Shown: positions 25,709 through 34,875, numbered from the stretch's first letter. The stretch: DNA of 64,000 bases from Paenibacillus cremeus (GCF_007786445.1 NZ_VNJI01000016.1:1-64000); one strand, 5' to 3'. Made by a program: numbers and translations. The notes: generated by a model not told the origin, from the sequence alone.

Positions 25709-26785
25709 CTAGTCCATCCAAAGCGCATCATAAGCTCGTATTAAATCCAGCTCCGAGCACATTTGCTTGAGGCTCTCCATCACATGCGATTGAAGCGGAA
25801 TGCCGTTCACGCTACGCTCCTTGTACGTCTGGTTTTCCTTTTCCCCGGGGTATTTCATCGGATCGGCGCCGGCGGCAACAGGGGCTTCATGGATCCTCCC
25901 GATCATCTCATCCATTAGCTCGTGGAAGTCTCCAGCCGAAGGAAACGCGTCTATGCGCAGGGCGCAGAAGGCATGGCTTTCCTCGCCCTTTCGGCGAAAC
26001 ATGCTGCCTCCGTCGCCCGACAGCAAGCCGGTGAGAATATCCGTCATGAGCAGCAGACCGAACCCTTTATGCACGCCATGAGTGGCGGTGCTTCCAAGGG
26101 GAAGAATCGCACCCTTTTCCGCAAAATAGACGCTAGGGTCGGTAATCGGCTGCCCTTCAGCGTCCACCGCCCAGCCTTCCGGCATAGGCTTGCCCGCCCA
26201 ATCGAGCATGTGCAGCTTATTGGCGATTGCCATCGTAGGGGCCATGTCGAGCACGAACGGACCGTGCTTCCCGCCGGGAGCGGCAAACGCCATCACGTTA
26301 TTGCCGATGAGCCGGCTCCGCCCGCCGGGCCCGGTGACTGTGGTGCCGCCGGTGGAGTACATGATGCCGATCATGTTGTGCTCGGCCGCCATCAGCGTGT
26401 AGTAGGCACCCGCACCGCAGTGGTTGCTGTTATACACGGTAGCCCATCCGGTCCCGTACTGCTGAGCCATCTGAATCGCCTCGCTCATCGCCCTGTGGCT
26501 CACTACAAAGCCAAGGCCGTTGTCCCCGTCCACGGACGCCGTGGTCGGACTGCCGCAGGCTACCTTGATATCCGGACGACGGTTGATTTTACCGGATTGG
26601 ATGCCCTTAATGTAGTTGTTGTACAGGTTGATGACCCCATGGGAGTCAATGCCGCGCAGATCAGCGTCGACGAGAATGCGTGCCGTCAAATCGGCGTCTT
26701 CAACCGGTATGCCTGTTTGCTGCAAAGCTAGCGATACCAAATGCTCCAGCTGCTTAGGATTTGCTTTTTGACGCGATGGTTCCAT
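25709..26785 (-). CDS. Ldh-family NAD(P)-dependent dehydrogenase (malate/L-lactate/ureidoglycolate type)
   Basis: A 358-residue oxidoreductase of the type 2 malate/lactate dehydrogenase family, which does not use the Rossmann fold. Marker segments are RGIDSHGVINL near the start, the active-site region VYNSNHCGAGAYY, and PFVLDMAPTMAIA. Members reduce or oxidise 2-oxo/2-hydroxy acids; the substrate is not readable. ATG 26785 shares its A with the TAA stop of the upstream AraC gene, and GGGAGCGG lies just before it, so the two genes are translationally coupled. The regulator is therefore likely autogenous and specific to this step. Confidence 0.88.
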   Translation of the reverse strand: MEPSRQKANPKQLEHLVSLALQQTGIPVEDADLTARILVDADLRGIDSHGVINLYNNYIKGIQSGKINRRPDIKVACGSPTTASVDGDNGLGFVVSHRAMSEAIQMAQQYGTGWATVYNSNHCGAGAYYTLMAAEHNMIGIMYSTGGTTVTGPGGRSRLIGNNVMAFAAPGGKHGPFVLDMAPTMAIANKLHMLDWAGKPMPEGWAVDAEGQPITDPSVYFAEKGAILPLGSTATHGVHKGFGLLLMTDILTGLLSGDGGSMFRRKGEESHAFCALRIDAFPSAGDFHELMDEMIGRIHEAPVAAGADPMKYPGEKENQTYKERSVNGIPLQSHVMESLKQMCSELDLIRAYDALWMD

Positions 26786-27771
26786 TATTGATCCGCTCCC
26801 GTTGCCCATAGTGACGTACCCAATGTTCGATGCGATTGTATCATAGATCCCGTGATTCCGCTTGAAATTGAATTAGCGCGCCAGCGGCTCGGAGTTTGGC
26901 CGGTATACCGCTTGAACACGGTAGCAAAATGCTGGCTTGACGGGTACCCGAGCTGGTGGGCGATGTGTGTGATCGGCTCTGTGCTTTCTTCCAGCCAGCG
27001 GCAAGCTTCTTTGAGCCGAAGCCGCTCCATGTAGGAATTCGGCGACAATCCGCTGTAGGCCTGAAACGTCCGGTAAAAATGCGACTCGCTGACCCCAGCC
27101 TCCTCTGCGAGCTGAGCTACGGCGGGCCTCCATTCCGGTTCCCTGCGCATCCGCTCGATCAGGGATTCGAACCGATGGACCAAATCATCGGCTACGGAAG
27201 CGGCGACGGTTTCCGGCCGGACGAAATGGAGCAGAAGCTCGACGATGGATTGGCGAATGAACGTGGAGCGGAGCGGACTTTCGGTCATCAGGGCTTGCTG
27301 CAGCCGGATGAAAGTGTCAACAGGCCGCAAGCCGGTATGGACAACGCGGGGAAGCGCCGCTAGAGCGCTTTCCAAAGCGGCGATTTCGTTCGGAGGCAGC
27401 CGCAGCCAATCTTTCGATTGCGGGGTGGGGGAGCTGACGATCAGCCACCAAATTTTGCTCGGCTCGATGACGTTGAACCCTCCGCGGTGCCGCTCTCCCG
27501 GGCGCGTGTGAAACACGTCGCCGCCTTTCGTTTCGTACACGGTACCGTCCAGCTCCCAGCCCGCTTTTCCACGTTCCACCAAGACGAATTCGAAGCAGCC
27601 CGGATGTGCGTGGTCACGGAGCGGATGTGCCTTGCGAAACTCATCGCAGCCGAACATGACCAGCTCCGGTACGTCCTCGATGGGACCTTTATTTTCTGCC
27701 TCGTAAGTCCATCGGGAAGATGCCCCGCCGCCTTTCACGGTTGAGCTTTTTTTCATTCGTTGCTCCGCCAT
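26785..27771 (-). CDS. AraC-family regulator with N-terminal cupin domain
   Basis: A 328-residue one-component regulator. The N-terminal cupin shows the metal-like HAHPGCFEFVLVE segment and HTRPGERHRGG; the C-terminal helix-turn-helix pair reads EEAGVSESHFYRTFQAYSG and QLGYPSSQHFATVFKRYTG. It is cotranscribed with the Ldh-type dehydrogenase (1-nt overlap) and divergent, across 142 nt, from a PhyH-type dioxygenase. All three probably form one small catabolic unit. Confidence 0.9.
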   Translation of the reverse strand: MAEQRMKKSSTVKGGGASSRWTYEAENKGPIEDVPELVMFGCDEFRKAHPLRDHAHPGCFEFVLVERGKAGWELDGTVYETKGGDVFHTRPGERHRGGFNVIEPSKIWWLIVSSPTPQSKDWLRLPPNEIAALESALAALPRVVHTGLRPVDTFIRLQQALMTESPLRSTFIRQSIVELLLHFVRPETVAASVADDLVHRFESLIERMRREPEWRPAVAQLAEEAGVSESHFYRTFQAYSGLSPNSYMERLRLKEACRWLEESTEPITHIAHQLGYPSSQHFATVFKRYTGQTPSRWRANSISSGITGSMIQSHRTLGTSLWATGADQ

Positions 27772-27913
27772 GGAAAACTCCCTTTCTTAAGCTTAAAAAA
27801 AATGTTTCCGATAATCCCTCATGTTTCTGATCCTACTTCAGATTCTCTTGAACGTCAACGCGGGCTGCAGTCAGTTATGCTGGCATTAAACCCGTTTGAG
27901 GAGGCACCTAACT

Positions 27914-28756
27914 ATGACGGAAACCGCATTACGCAGCTACAAAATCACACCGGAGGATAAGCAAACCTTCGAACGCGATGGCTACTGGATCAGCCCGAAG
28001 CTGCTTACAGATGAGCAAATCGAGCGTCTTCGCCGCGCTCACGAACGGATCTGGTCGGGACAGTATGACGGGGACAACTTCCCGATGAACCATAGGCCGC
28101 CAAACAAGAACCCGGATGCGCTCAGGAAGCTGGATAACGGCTGGTGGATCAATGATGATATTCGCACGACCGTCACCGATCCTGTGATGGGTGAATGGGC
28201 GGCCGATCTGCTGGGGGTGGACGAAATCCGGCTGTGGCACGATCAAGTGATTTACAAGCCGGGCGTCGGCGATCAGGAGACGAGCGCGGGCAACGTTGGT
28301 TGGCATCAGGACTTCGGCTACTGGCAGTGCTCCAGCACGACGAATATGGTGACCGTATGGATCGCGCTGCAGGATACGGACTTGACGAATGGGGGCATGT
28401 CGACCATCCTCGGCTCACACCATTGGGGGCTAGTGCCGGACAGCAATACGTTCTTCGACCAAGACATGGATGCGCTGAAAAAGAAATACACGTCGGGTGG
28501 ACGAGAGTGGGTCGAGGAGCCGTGCATCCTAAAAGCAGGGCAGGCAAGCTTTCATCATGCGCTGACGTTCCACGGATCGGGTGCGAACCGAACAACGGAG
28601 CCGCGGCTCTCGATCGTGGCGCACTTGATGCCCGGAGGCACCCACTACAAAGCCCGTGTGCAGCGCCACGACAATATTCGGCTGCTCGGGCCGCGTCCAT
28701 CTGACGGCCAGCTGTTCGAGGGCGTCTACTTCCCGAGCTTGTACAAGCGGAGATAG
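27914..28756 (+). CDS. Phytanoyl-CoA dioxygenase (PhyH) family protein
   Basis: A 280-residue Fe(II)/2-oxoglutarate-dependent oxygenase fold. The metal triad is visible: His131 and Asp133 in GWHQDFGYW and His220 in LTFHGSGAN; a downstream Arg (EPRLSIVAHL) would bind 2-oxoglutarate. Family members hydroxylate diverse small molecules, and true phytanoyl-CoA is unlikely here. ATG 27914 has GAGGAGG upstream. Divergent from the AraC/Ldh pair, which suggests consecutive oxidation steps (hydroxylation, then dehydrogenation); this is inference. Confidence 0.88.
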   Translation: MTETALRSYKITPEDKQTFERDGYWISPKLLTDEQIERLRRAHERIWSGQYDGDNFPMNHRPPNKNPDALRKLDNGWWINDDIRTTVTDPVMGEWAADLLGVDEIRLWHDQVIYKPGVGDQETSAGNVGWHQDFGYWQCSSTTNMVTVWIALQDTDLTNGGMSTILGSHHWGLVPDSNTFFDQDMDALKKKYTSGGREWVEEPCILKAGQASFHHALTFHGSGANRTTEPRLSIVAHLMPGGTHYKARVQRHDNIRLLGPRPSDGQLFEGVYFPSLYKRR

Positions 28757-28773
28757 AGGCTCCGATCAGAGCC

Positions 28774-28804
28774 AAAAGGCTTGCTGTGCTCAGCAGGCCT
28801 TTTT
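28774..28804. terminator. Intrinsic terminator between convergent genes
   Basis: AAAAGGC-TTGCTG pairs with CAGCAG-GCCTTTT; A-run and T-run on opposite sides make it suitable for both the PhyH gene and the minus-strand TVP38 gene. Confidence 0.85.
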
Positions 28805-28823
28805 CCGCATTCCTTCAGCCTCG

Positions 28824-29468
28824 CTACCTCCCCCTCCGCACCATCCAACCGATGCCGGCCAAGATCAGAAAAATACCGCCCCCTACGGCTCCCCAGAGGA
28901 GGGAGCCCTGACGCACTCCAGCATAAATGCCGCTCATCGCGATCGTGTACGGCAGAATCCCCAAGGCGGTCGTCCAGGTAAACGCCCAAATATTCACGTC
29001 CAAGAGCCCCGCGGCATAGTTCACAAAATGATACGGAACCAGCGGGATGAACCGAATGAGCAGCAATCCAAGCTGCTCTCGCTTCTTAAGCCACTCCTCG
29101 ACCTTGGCCACATAAGGGGCCGCCAGAGCGCTGAAGAATGGCTTGGCAACCCAACGGGAAAGATACAGCCCGCCCAGCGCCCCGATGATGCCGCCGATGA
29201 ACGAATAGACGCCCCCCATGACGGGGCCGTAGATTTCCATCAAAGCGATGGAGGTAAATTCGCCCGGCACTGGAAGAATATTGACCATTGCTTGAAACAC
29301 GATACCGATCAAGATGCCGCTGTAGCCAAAATGCCGAATCGAGCTCATGAGCCGCTGGGCTTCGCCGATCCGGAGCAGATAAATATAATACGCAATCATG
29401 CCGCCGATGAGGAGCAAGCCAATGACGCTGATCCAGCGCTTATACAGCATCACGTTTGTCGATTCCAT
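28824..29468 (-). CDS. TVP38/TMEM64-family (DedA-like) membrane protein
   Basis: A 214-residue membrane protein. The VTT domain is recognisable by PVPGEFTSIALMEIYGPVMGG and GGIIGALGGLYLSRWV, followed by RFIPLVPYHFVNYAAGL. Members of this superfamily have been linked to lipid movement across membranes. The start at 29468 follows GGAAAGG; the frame continues upstream without a ribosome site and into the promoter region of the divergent glycosyltransferase. Its position next to lipid-glycosyltransferase genes supports a membrane-lipid role. Confidence 0.85.
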   Translation of the reverse strand: MESTNVMLYKRWISVIGLLLIGGMIAYYIYLLRIGEAQRLMSSIRHFGYSGILIGIVFQAMVNILPVPGEFTSIALMEIYGPVMGGVYSFIGGIIGALGGLYLSRWVAKPFFSALAAPYVAKVEEWLKKREQLGLLLIRFIPLVPYHFVNYAAGLLDVNIWAFTWTTALGILPYTIAMSGIYAGVRQGSLLWGAVGGGIFLILAGIGWMVRRGR

Positions 29469-29569
29469 AGACTTTACCCTTTCCGGTATGTGCTTTGAAT
29501 TATTGTGGCAGGATAACCATAATCTATTCTGAATTTCCACGCTGGAAGACCCTCACGGAGGTAAACGAG

Positions 29570-30706
29570 ATGGAAAAGTCCAAGCTAAGCATCATGATTT
29601 TAACAGCCCGATTCGGGGAGGGACACCTTCAGGCTTCCCGGGCGCTCATGCAAAGCTTTTTAGATCAAGGGATTGAAGACATTTGGATGATTGACTTGCT
29701 GGAAGAAGCGCACCCGCTACTCAATAATATTTCCAAAAAAATGTATATTACCAGCACGAAAGCTATCAAATACGGAATTGACTACTACGGGTGGAGCTAC
29801 TACATGACTCGCAAATATAGGCAGCATAACCCTTGGCGCAGATATTTTAATTATTTGGGCGAAAAAAAGCTGCGGGAAATGATCGAAGAGAAGCGACCGA
29901 ATGCGATTATTAATGTATTTCCTTTCGCGGCCGCGCCAGAGATTGCCCATGGCTCGGACATTTTAAGCTTTACCGTCTTGACCGACTATGCGCTGCATTC
30001 GCGCTGGGTCCATCCGGGAACCGATAAATATTATGTAGCTACTCCAGAGCTTAAAGCCGAGTTGCTTACCAAAGGGTTTGAGCAGGATCAAATCGAAGTG
30101 ACCGGAATTCCGATACGCCCTTCGTTCTACCATATTTCAAACCAAGACAATCCATTCAAGAAGGTGCTCCATCCGGATAAAAAAACCGTCCTCATTGCCG
30201 GGGGAGCCTATGGGGTGCTAAGTGAAATCGAAGGGATGATCCAATCGCTGCTTTCCCGAACCGATTGTCAGATGGCGATCGTTTGCGGCCGGAACGAAAG
30301 GATGGCTTCGCAGCTGAGGGAGGATTTTGCCGGCGATCCGAATGTTCATATCTTTGGATTTATTGACAATATGCAAGAGCTCATGGCGCTCTCCTCCTGT
30401 ATCGTAACCAAGGCGGGGGGGCTGACCCTCACGGAAGCCTTGACCTTGTCGCTTCCCGTCTTTATTTACAAGCCCTTCGGGGGGCAGGAGAAAGAGAACG
30501 CGTTATTTTTTGAAGGGAAAGGGATCGCCAGAATCTCCTATAGTGTGGAAGAGCTGGAAGCGCAGCTCTTAACGTTCTTATCCGACGGGGCGAAGGCCAA
30601 CGCCATGCAGCTTCGAATGGCGCCGCTTCATCAAGCGCATGCAGCAGACCGTATTGTCAAAGATATTCTCCAAACGATGACTCAGAGCCTGCTTCAGCCG
30701 GTTTGA
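29570..30706 (+). CDS. MGDG synthase/UgtP-like diacylglycerol glycosyltransferase, copy 1
   Basis: A 378-residue GT28-type (GT-B fold) enzyme. The N-terminal lipid-acceptor domain begins IMILTARFGEGHLQASRAL, the MGDG-synthase hallmark with its GEGH motif; the C-terminal nucleotide-sugar site shows CIVTKAGGLTLTEAL and PFGGQEKENA. Such enzymes transfer glucose or galactose from the UDP-sugar to diacylglycerol at the inner face of the membrane, making glycolipids and lipoteichoic acid anchors. ATG 29570 has GGAGG 8 nt upstream. A paralogue follows after a terminator; by eye about half of the residues are identical. Confidence 0.88.
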   Translation: MEKSKLSIMILTARFGEGHLQASRALMQSFLDQGIEDIWMIDLLEEAHPLLNNISKKMYITSTKAIKYGIDYYGWSYYMTRKYRQHNPWRRYFNYLGEKKLREMIEEKRPNAIINVFPFAAAPEIAHGSDILSFTVLTDYALHSRWVHPGTDKYYVATPELKAELLTKGFEQDQIEVTGIPIRPSFYHISNQDNPFKKVLHPDKKTVLIAGGAYGVLSEIEGMIQSLLSRTDCQMAIVCGRNERMASQLREDFAGDPNVHIFGFIDNMQELMALSSCIVTKAGGLTLTEALTLSLPVFIYKPFGGQEKENALFFEGKGIARISYSVEELEAQLLTFLSDGAKANAMQLRMAPLHQAHAADRIVKDILQTMTQSLLQPV

Positions 30707-30719
30707 GTTCCATAGCTAC

Positions 30720-30746
30720 AAAGCCACTTTAACGTGGCTTTTTTTC
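30720..30746 (+). terminator. Terminator between the glycosyltransferase paralogues
   Basis: AAAGCCAC (30720-30727) pairs with GTGGCTTT (30734-30741) followed by a T-run. The two paralogues are therefore probably separate transcription units. Confidence 0.85.
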
Positions 30747-30812
30747 GTTTGAGCATACACGAATGCTTGATTTAATAAATATTTAATTAGAGGAATGAGG
30801 AGGGCTGAACCC

Positions 30813-31940
30813 ATGGGACGCAGGACGCGTGTATTAATCATTACCGCAAGCTATGGAGATGGACACCTGCAAGCCGCCCGTTCGCTGATGCAAGCCTTTG
30901 TAGCTCAAGGGTCTGAGGACGTTTTGGTCATGGATCTCATGAAAGAGGCCCATCCGGTAATTCATAAAATTTCGACCACCCTTTATATCCAAAGCATGCT
31001 GATCTCCCGGTTTGGATTGGATTATTACGGCTGGAGCTACTACTTGACTCGAAACGCCAAATTCGATGTGGGCTTCAACCGGTATGTGAATCACTTTGGT
31101 CTCGGAAAAATGGAGGAGACGCTCGAGCAGTTTCGTCCTGACGCCGTGGTCAGCACGTTTCCGTTCGGCGTTGTACCGGAGCTGTGCAGCCGGAAGGGCA
31201 TCCCGAATTACACGGTCATAACGGATTTTACCTTGCATGCCCGTTGGGTGCATCCCGCAGTCGATAAGTACTATGTGGCGGCAAAGGAATTGAAAATGCA
31301 GTTAATAAACAAAGGAATACGGCCGGATCGGATTGAGGTTAGCGGCATCCCTATTCGTAAAGCGTTTGATCAAGCCAGCCAGGAAAAGTCGGAGCTCATG
31401 CCCGAATCGCCTGATCCCCTCATTTTGGTGCTCGCGGGCTCGTATGGTGTGCTCGGGAATGTGGACGACATCCTGGAGTCGCTGCTGCGCATCGAGGGAT
31501 GCCGGCTGGCAGTCGTGTGCGGACGTAACCAGAAGCTGGAGAAAAAGCTGCGCATGAAGTACAAGGATGCCCCGGAGGTGGAGGTGCTCGGATTTGTCGA
31601 GCACATTCACGAGCTTATGAAGCGCTGCACCTGTATGGTCACGAAGGCCGGCGGGCTTACCTTATCTGAGGCTATCGCACTGAAGAAGCCGGTGTTTATT
31701 TACAAACCGTTTGCAGGACAAGAGAAGGAGAACGCCTTGTTTTTATCCAGCAAGGGGATTGCGTTTATTTCGGAGCAGGTGAAGCAATTAGAGCTGCAGA
31801 TGGAGGCGTTCCTAGCCGGGAAGTATGACCCTTCGGAGCTGGAGTCCCGGCTGGAGGAGCTGCGAAAGTCGAGCGCGTCGGCGTTGATCACCGAGGATAT
31901 TGTGCTGCATACGCAGGAGCGACAATTGCTTTTTCGCTAA
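30813..31940 (+). CDS. MGDG synthase/UgtP-like diacylglycerol glycosyltransferase, copy 2
   Basis: A 375-residue paralogue of the preceding gene, with the same motifs: LIITASYGDGHLQAARSL, DYYGWSYYLTR, TDFTLHARWVHP and MVTKAGGLTLSEAI followed by PFAGQEKENA. ATG 30813 follows GAGGAGGG; an ATG at 30795 has no site. Divergence between the copies suggests different acceptor or donor use, or different expression. The next gene is a polysaccharide deacetylase. Confidence 0.88.
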   Translation: MGRRTRVLIITASYGDGHLQAARSLMQAFVAQGSEDVLVMDLMKEAHPVIHKISTTLYIQSMLISRFGLDYYGWSYYLTRNAKFDVGFNRYVNHFGLGKMEETLEQFRPDAVVSTFPFGVVPELCSRKGIPNYTVITDFTLHARWVHPAVDKYYVAAKELKMQLINKGIRPDRIEVSGIPIRKAFDQASQEKSELMPESPDPLILVLAGSYGVLGNVDDILESLLRIEGCRLAVVCGRNQKLEKKLRMKYKDAPEVEVLGFVEHIHELMKRCTCMVTKAGGLTLSEAIALKKPVFIYKPFAGQEKENALFLSSKGIAFISEQVKQLELQMEAFLAGKYDPSELESRLEELRKSSASALITEDIVLHTQERQLLFR

Positions 31941-32040
31941 CTGTATAGCAGCTTCTTTTTTTTGGAAAGGTAAGTATTATTGGTCACGATCGACGCGTAT
32001 ATAAAATTTAGAACGCTCTTTCACTTGAAGGAGGCATGAC

Positions 32041-33369
32041 ATGAATCTGGTCATAGGCTATATGATCGGTGCGCTCGCCGTCTATTCCGTGATTCCGACC
32101 ATGCTGATTCGGCTTTTTGGAGTAGGGGTGTATCGAAAAGGGGACGGGGGCCGCTTGATCGCCTTAACGTTCGATGACGGTCCGGATCCGTTATACACGT
32201 CCCAATTGCTCGATTTATTGCAGCGCTACGGCATCTCATCGACCTTCTTTGTCCTGGGATCCAGCGCGGAAAGGCATCCGGAGCTTATTAAACGTATGCA
32301 TCGCGAAGGCCATCTGATCGGGATCCATAATTATGAGCATAAGGCGAACGCCTTAATGACGCCGAAGCGGGTGATGCGGCAATTAAGCCGATCGGTGGAA
32401 GCGGTAGAGCGGATTACCGGTGTGAAGCCGGAATTTTATCGGCCGCCTTGGGGCGTGATCAATATCTTTGATTTTTTGCTGCTTCGGCGGTTTCGGTTCA
32501 TTCTTTGGTCGATCATTGTGGGGGATTGGAGCAGCCGCGGCGGCAAGCACAAGATCAAGAGCCGCTTGGAATCGAAGCTGAAGGACGGTGCCGTGATTGT
32601 TTTGCATGACAGCGGGCAGACACTGGGGGCGGATCAAGATGCGCCTTCTCATATGCTTCAAGCGTTGGAGGAATTCGTTAGGGAGGCATTAGCGAAAGGC
32701 TATTCCTTCTTGAGAGTAGATGAGAAAATGAAGCTGGAAGTGAAGGCAAAGCAGCACAAACGCGGCTATTATCGGAGAATCTTAGCTTATCTATGGCATA
32801 AGTCGGATGAAATCTTTCATCATTGCTTTGGTGTAAAACCGATCAGACATGCAAACCCGCCCTTTTTTCTTTACCGGGTGCGCAGATACCTCGGAGGCGA
32901 CCTAGAGCTAGCGGATCAAAGCACCTTAAGGCGCGGGGATCAGGTGATGGAGCTGCATTTCAATAATGCGATGCTGGTCCGCCTCGTCTCCGAATCCCGG
33001 TCGCTCGTTCAAGTTGCGGTGCAGATGCTCCAAATGGTGAGGCAAGCCTTGCCTTACATGGCTGAGATTTTAGCCCAGGATCCTCGGTACAGCGAGGTAA
33101 AGGCGATCTACGGCATTACGATGATTCATCGCGGCGCCGAGCGGCTTGGCTTCACCGTCATGAATTTGCCGGAGGGCTGGTTTTCCACCCTCACTCGAAT
33201 GTACCTGCGAGCCCAGCTTTCGGCGATTCATCCGGAAGGCCGTCTCAGGCTAAAAGGGAAGCAAGATGTGCTGATCCCGAAGCTCGTCGTCTTATCGGTG
33301 CAGGCGCTGAAGCAGCAGTATCCAATTTCGACGGAAGAAAATGAGCGTGAATGCAGCTGTCTCTCTTAG
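32041..33369 (+). CDS. Polysaccharide deacetylase (NodB domain) with YkoP-like C-terminal domain
   Basis: A 442-residue protein. One N-terminal membrane helix (residues 3-22) anchors it facing outward. The CE4/NodB domain follows: catalytic Asp45-Asp46 in LTFDDGPDP, zinc ligands His96 and His100 in HNYEH, then YRPPWG and IVLHDSG. It would remove N-acetyl groups from a cell-wall or other amino-sugar polymer. From about residue 240 a second domain (RVRRYLGGDLELAD ... GITMIHRGAERLGF) resembles YkoP of Bacillus subtilis, of unknown function; as I recall ykoP lies near a UgtP-like glycosyltransferase there as well. A ribosome site GGAGG precedes the ATG. Confidence 0.87.
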   Translation: MNLVIGYMIGALAVYSVIPTMLIRLFGVGVYRKGDGGRLIALTFDDGPDPLYTSQLLDLLQRYGISSTFFVLGSSAERHPELIKRMHREGHLIGIHNYEHKANALMTPKRVMRQLSRSVEAVERITGVKPEFYRPPWGVINIFDFLLLRRFRFILWSIIVGDWSSRGGKHKIKSRLESKLKDGAVIVLHDSGQTLGADQDAPSHMLQALEEFVREALAKGYSFLRVDEKMKLEVKAKQHKRGYYRRILAYLWHKSDEIFHHCFGVKPIRHANPPFFLYRVRRYLGGDLELADQSTLRRGDQVMELHFNNAMLVRLVSESRSLVQVAVQMLQMVRQALPYMAEILAQDPRYSEVKAIYGITMIHRGAERLGFTVMNLPEGWFSTLTRMYLRAQLSAIHPEGRLRLKGKQDVLIPKLVVLSVQALKQQYPISTEENERECSCLS

Positions 33370-33388
33370 GGAGGGCTGCATTTTTTTA
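33350..33388 (+). terminator. Terminator overlapping the end of the deacetylase gene
   Basis: AATGCAGC (33350-33357) pairs with GCTGCATT (33375-33382) followed by seven T. The left arm lies within the last codons of the deacetylase. Confidence 0.75.
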
Positions 33389-33425
33389 TGCGCATAAATC
33401 CGTAGGTTCCTCAGGGAGGATAAAT

Positions 33426-34349
33426 ATGCCGAGAAATCGAAGTATAGGGAAAAATCATTCCAGAAAGCGTAGGAAATCATCCATGTTTGTTTCTGTTTCT
33501 GAGGAAGTTCAAACCTATACGGCTCGCGATGGGAGCTTGCTGCCGTATCGCTATTTTGAGGGCCCCGCTGATGCTGCGCTTATCTTTTTGCATGGGATTA
33601 CCGAGCCGAGCCTGTATCTAAGCACGCTGGGCAGATACTTGGCGGACCAAGGCCTTGCGACCGTGTATTTGCCGGATTTGCGCGGCTATGGGGCAACCCC
33701 GATTCGCCGGGGCGATATCGACTACATCGGGCAGCTTGATGACGACCTCGAGGACTTGATCCGTCATGTACAGGCACGCCAACCAGGCGCCCGCATCGTG
33801 TTCGGCGGACATTCCGCAGGCGGGGCGACCGCACTTCGCCAGACGGTCCGGCCGATTCATGACGACGTGCATGCCTATTTGCTCCTCGCACCGGCGCTCA
33901 GTCCGAGCTCTCCTCTCGACCGCAAGGACAAGCTGGTGAATGAATCGAAGGTGAACGTCCCCAAATACGCCTTGCTCATGGCGTTAAATGCGCTGGGGAT
34001 TCACCGCTGGGATCATACCGTGGTCTACCGTCGACTGACGCCCAAGGAGCGTCTGCATGGTACCGAATCCTGCAGCCTAAGCTACAGATTGGCCTTATCA
34101 CGCATGGTGGGGAGCGATTATGCGAAGCATCTTTCCCGTCTGGCCAAACCGACCTTTGTTCTCATCGGAGAAGACGACGAAGTGTTTCGGGCGGAAGCTT
34201 ACGAGCCGTTGTACAGGCAATACTGCAGTGCCGACGTCCGCGTGCTGCCTGGCCATAACCACGATCAAATCATCCAAACGGAGCAAGCCTTGGCTATCGT
34301 CGGTGAGTGGCTGAAGGAGCAGCTTGTTAAAGCAGAAGCGATCCAATAA
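33426..34349 (+). CDS. Alpha/beta hydrolase (lysophospholipase/monoacylglycerol-lipase-like)
   Basis: A 307-residue serine hydrolase. The nucleophile Ser130 is in FGGHSAGGATAL, the acid probably the Asp pair in IGEDDEVF, and the base the first His of GHNHDQII. An oxyanion segment FLHGI lies upstream. The N-terminus is strongly basic (NRSIGKNHSRKRRKS) and not a signal peptide. ATG 33426 has GGGAGG upstream. The fold and order resemble monoglyceride lipases, which would fit the lipid-glycosylation genes before it, but the substrate is unproven. Confidence 0.85.
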   Translation: MPRNRSIGKNHSRKRRKSSMFVSVSEEVQTYTARDGSLLPYRYFEGPADAALIFLHGITEPSLYLSTLGRYLADQGLATVYLPDLRGYGATPIRRGDIDYIGQLDDDLEDLIRHVQARQPGARIVFGGHSAGGATALRQTVRPIHDDVHAYLLLAPALSPSSPLDRKDKLVNESKVNVPKYALLMALNALGIHRWDHTVVYRRLTPKERLHGTESCSLSYRLALSRMVGSDYAKHLSRLAKPTFVLIGEDDEVFRAEAYEPLYRQYCSADVRVLPGHNHDQIIQTEQALAIVGEWLKEQLVKAEAIQ

Positions 34350-34419
34350 AGCGCTTTACAAACGAACATATATTCGGTATGATGTTAATGGGTTATTTTA
34401 CCATATGGGGTGATGCAGA

Positions 34420-34812
34420 ATGAAGAGTTCTATTTCTAAGGGACGTTTATGGACAGCCAGAGTGCTTAGCGGTCTTGCCGTATTGTTTATGCTCATGGAC
34501 AGTATTATGAAATTATTCAAGCCCTCGTTTGTTGTTGAGTCTACGGTTGCGCTCGGTTATCAGGAGCACCATATTGTATTAATCGGGATACTGGGGCTTG
34601 TGTCCACGATTCTCTATGTGATCCCGAGCACCTCGATTTTGGGGGCTGTGGTGCTGACCGGTTACTTTGGTGGAGTGATGGCGACACACATCCGTCTGGA
34701 TGCGCCTCTGTTTTCTAACATCCTGTTTCCGGTTTATCTTGCAGTCATGCTTTGGGGAAGCCTTTGGTTAAGGAATGAGCAGGTACGCAGACTTTTTTCA
34801 TTCCGCAACTGA
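34420..34812 (+). CDS. DoxX-like family small membrane protein
   Basis: A 130-residue protein with four predicted helices; it begins LSGLAVLFMLMDSIMKLF and ends with a short basic tail. DoxX-like proteins are widespread; some form thiosulfate:quinone or redox-linked complexes, most have no known role. No neighbour suggests a partner. Ribosome site GGGGTG upstream. Confidence 0.8.
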   Translation: MKSSISKGRLWTARVLSGLAVLFMLMDSIMKLFKPSFVVESTVALGYQEHHIVLIGILGLVSTILYVIPSTSILGAVVLTGYFGGVMATHIRLDAPLFSNILFPVYLAVMLWGSLWLRNEQVRRLFSFRN

Positions 34813-34875
34813 AAAACTTTGATACAATAAAGAAGTGCTACTAAACCTGTGACGATAAGGAGAGTTGAAGGACGT

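Noticed and set aside
25922-26731. A 269-codon plus-strand open frame inside the Ldh-type gene
   Set aside because: No ribosome site and no recognisable domain; the minus-strand frame has clear family motifs and a coupled start.
28173-28775. A 200-codon minus-strand open frame inside the PhyH gene
   Set aside because: Ser/Pro/Arg-rich shadow; the PhyH iron-binding triad is on the other strand.
34346-34360. TAAAGCGCTTTA palindrome before the DoxX-like gene, as a second cre site
   Set aside because: The central 10 bases match but the outer positions (TG..CA) do not, and it overlaps the end of the previous gene.
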